Assembly: GCF_017591435.1 (NCBI RefSeq)
Contig: NC_059303.1
Coordinates: forward strand, 10,287,860 to 10,351,859
From: Portunus trituberculatus
Taxonomy: Eukaryota; Arthropoda; Malacostraca; Decapoda; Portunidae
Direction: 5' to 3'
DNA length: 64,000 bases
Under the pieces are notes generated by a model that searched no databases, was not told where the DNA came from, and worked only from the letters and a program-made list of their open reading frames with translations. The translations under genes and the position numbers were made by a program. Shown piece after piece: positions 61,346 through 64,000 of this stretch (position 1 is its first letter; the number at the start of each line of letters is the position of its first letter).

Positions 61346-61438
61346 CTATTATTATTATTATTATTATTATTATTTTTACTATTGTTATTACTACTACTAT
61401 TATTATTATTATTATTATTATTATCATTATTATTATTA

Positions 61439-61469
<31 letters not shown>

Positions 61470-61470
61470 A
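61025..61470. repeat. (AAT)n facing (ATT)n, inverted domain
   Basis: AAT/AAC units (61025-61149, with a non-repeat break at about 61080-61105) are followed by (TTA)n from 61162 to 61470 with ATC, ACT and GTT variants. The two halves are complementary and can fold back. Ile/Leu/Tyr/Asn homopolymer frames are artefacts. Confidence 0.96.
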
Positions 61471-62368
61471 GAAATAATATTAATTACTATTATTACCATT
61501 ATCATCATTGTTGTTATTATCATTATTATGATTTCCGTAATTGACTAAAAGAAAAGAACATTGAAGGGCAGTTGATATTCAATTCTCATTTCAAGAATGA
61601 AAGCGATAATGATCAGCATTTTTAACGTACGAACAACTTCCTGGTTTAATTTTCTGATAATAACATGAGCAATATTTGTAATGTAAGTAATAGTAACAGA
61701 ATATTAATCTTCCTAATAAGAATGTAAAAAATATTATCAATAGTTTCAATGACAGTGATACATACAAGCTATGAATCCATAAATCAAATAAAAGTCTCAT
61801 CAGAGAGTATAAATTAATAAAGCGAAGGAAACATCATGGTAAAAACATAACTAAAAAGCAGAAATAAAACATTGTCGAGGAAATACATCTATATATTCTT
61901 TCTCTTGATATCGGCGATCTTGGCAATACTTCAAGTCGCTCTTTTTCAACACAGAGGCTTGGCAGCGGCTGTGGGGTCCAGCGGGCCTCCGTCTGTCTCC
62001 CCGGCTCAAGGCTGACAGCCGCCTCCCTCTCCCCACTCTCGGCCTCGGTCTCTGTGTCTGTCTGTAAGTACGTACGTACGTATGTATGTAGTATGTCAGC
62101 TCGCCTCTCCATTTCTACGCATTACTATTTTTTCAAACGATTCTATTTTTTCCTCCTGTGACAGAGACATACGACTTCCTCCACCACTGTTTTTTCTTCT
62201 CCACCTTTTCTTTGCCGCTTTATTTAAAGATTCATTTCAACAAAACAATTATTTCTCTAGGTTTAAATTTTCTACTTAGTCTTTCATTTATATTTTTATG
62301 GTGGCATTTTATTTCTATCTTATGATGATGGTATGTAATGTATATATACATTAACAGATAAAGTAAAT
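61471..62368. other. Unique sequence
   Basis: AT-rich to 61900, GC-balanced 61920-62060, then AT-rich. No gene is recognised. Confidence 0.42.
62068..62090. repeat. Short (GTAC)n(GTAT)n
   Basis: Self-complementary GTAC units change to GTAT. Confidence 0.88.
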
Positions 62369-62399
62369 ACACACATACACTCACACTCACACTCACACA

Positions 62400-62438
<39 letters not shown>
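62369..62438. repeat. (AC)n with (TCAC)n start, left arm of inverted pair
   Basis: ACAT and ACTC variants at the left, pure AC at the right end. Confidence 0.95.
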
Positions 62439-62439
<1 letters not shown>

Positions 62440-62523
62440 ATGCAGAACATTCTCCACACACAGAAAAAAAAATGTTCTAAGTCATTCAATGAATACAGGA
62501 AAGTTGTATACAACAATTCAAAA

Positions 62524-62525
<2 letters not shown>

Positions 62526-62600
<75 letters not shown>
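62526..62600. repeat. (GT)n, right arm of inverted pair
   Basis: Perfect 75-bp run facing the AC array across 87 bp. Confidence 0.97.
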
Positions 62601-62601
<1 letters not shown>

Positions 62602-63204
62602 CACCCCTTCCTCATAATTCCCACCTATGCTAACTTTGAAATTCCTTCAAGAGCAGAGACAAGGGTCTTGCCTTGCCCAGAGCGCGTCACACATACCATT
62701 CATCTTATCGGGAGGGGAGAGTTACACGAGATGAACACAAGGAAATCAGTTGTGTTAAGGGAGACTCATCGTATACGCATGAGGATACAGCAGACTTTGT
62801 AGGGAGAGTGAAGAGAAGCATTTCAGTTCATGAATCACTAATTGTTGTTTTCGTGCTAATATCATAAATTTATTTCATTGAATCATATATGCTTAAGTAG
62901 CTTCAAGGGTGTAGGATTAATAGCCGGGTCATAGTGAAACTTGTACATTAATATTAAAGCAACCATCAATCGCTTTTACTATTAATGAAAATTATTATAA
63001 ATTCACTAATATCAACAATATAAATAGTGATGCAAACAAAAATGAATATAAAGAAACAAAGTAATAAATACCATTGTTTTTATTCTTCACAAGTTTTAGT
63101 AAGAGCAATAATGATGTGAACAGTAATATCATTATTATAATAATAATGATAACAATAAAGTAATAACGATAAAGATAAATAATAAAATATTGATAACAAC
63201 GATG
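62601..63204. other. Unique sequence
   Basis: GC-balanced to 62830, AT-rich afterwards. Nothing recognised. Confidence 0.4.
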
Positions 63205-63206
63205 AC

Positions 63207-63290
<84 letters not shown>

Positions 63291-63358
63291 TAATAACGAT
63301 AATAAAATAATGATAATAATAATAATAATAATAATAACAATAATAATAATAATAATAC
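63205..63358. repeat. (AAT)n array with GAT/AAC variants
   Basis: AAT units with scattered variants; degenerate copies extend left to about 63130. Confidence 0.96.
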
Positions 63359-64000
63359 TTGAAGATAGCAATTCATACCGATTAAACGATATTTTTCACC
63401 GAGCCTCTTAGCCAACATATTTTTTCTAGTTTGTCGGAAATAAACATTTCTTCCCTTAACAGATAAAAGCCAAGGATGAGCCACAGAACTCCGGAGGAGC
63501 CTCTGTTTCCGCGTGCTGCTCTCGGCCCCGACTCCTCGCCACCGCGGTCTGTTGGTCCCCGGCCAAGTGGTGCGGTGCCCCGCCGCCCACCTCACCCTCC
63601 CACAGCGAGTTGACTGTTCACCAACAGGGTTAAATTTTCCTCAGCTGTGAACTTGATATATGACCTTTAACTTTGATGCTAAAAAAAGATCGAGATATAA
63701 AGAGATGTGCAGATAAAATGAGTTCAGTAACATCCCGCACTTTAAACAATGTAACATATTTCAAACAGCCGACACAATACGAATTTAATTTTCATCTCCA
63801 CATCGCTACACTCTATTGATAATCTATTTTCTTTCAGACTCAGGGCGCCTCGATCAACAAGCACTTTTCTAATAGCTGCACGAGTTCCGCCTTTTATTCA
63901 ATAAAGGCATTCAGCTCGTACGCTTTATCTGACACTGGCCAACGCAGAGGTAACGCGGCGCGATAAGTTGAGTTGGAGGGCATGAATAACGCGACAGTCA
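63359..64000. other. Unique sequence to the window end
   Basis: GC-rich at 63480-63600, AT-rich, then balanced from 63840. A near-palindrome GCCTTTTATT/AATAAAGGC lies at 63889-63908. No gene is recognised. Confidence 0.42.

Overview
This window looks like gene-poor nuclear DNA of an animal with an extreme load of microsatellites. I see no operons, no bacterial-style genes and no open frame that reads as a conserved protein. The best organism guess is a decapod crustacean, perhaps a crab. The reasons are the very dense long perfect AG, AC, AT and AAT arrays and a tRNA-derived SINE of the kind I associate with decapods. That assignment is inference and no search was possible. By hand tally, simple repeats cover about 8.3 kb (about 13%). 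There are about 37 AG-type, 31 AC-type and only 3 AT-type dinucleotide arrays of roughly 30 bp or more, plus several AAT/ATT, ACT and GGA arrays.

Layout. 0-9 kb: a compound (AT)n(AG)n array, an equal-length (AG)35/(TC)35 inverted pair at 3.7-3.9 kb, an E-box cluster at 6.8 kb, and a full-length but internally deleted tRNA-derived SINE at 7.23-7.52 kb set inside a (GT)n array. 9-25 kb: mostly unique sequence with scattered CT/GA tracts, four CT arrays packed into 19.45-20.05 kb, and candidate regulatory motifs at 10.6, 12.0, 17.8, 20.8 and 22.0 kb. 25-31 kb: a poly(A)-(AT)n-(AC)n tract behind an AATAAA, the longest perfect (GA)111, a CRE/CCAAT pair at 27.6 kb, an E-box group at 29.4-29.8 kb, then a 98-bp alternating purine-pyrimidine stretch running into an 800-bp (ATT)n domain.

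31-46 kb: a nested (TG)(AGTG)(TG) array at 34 kb, alternating GA/CT/GA arrays at 35.8-36.2 kb, two (AG)96 arrays near 39-40 kb, a second SINE-like remnant at 40.1-40.2 kb, an A10T10 palindrome at 41.9 kb and a GGA/GT cluster at 45.3-45.8 kb. 46-64 kb: more dinucleotide arrays, several in inverted pairs, ACT arrays at 58.5 and 60.8 kb, an AAT/ATT inverted domain at 61 kb and a final AAT array at 63.2 kb.

The unique islands between arrays contain short AT-core and GC-balanced blocks rich in homeodomain-type, E-box, CRE and CCAAT motifs. The simplest reading is a long intron or intergenic region that may carry enhancers. I found no protein-coding system, CRISPR array or intact mobile element encoding proteins, so the 'how genes work together' question has no answer here.
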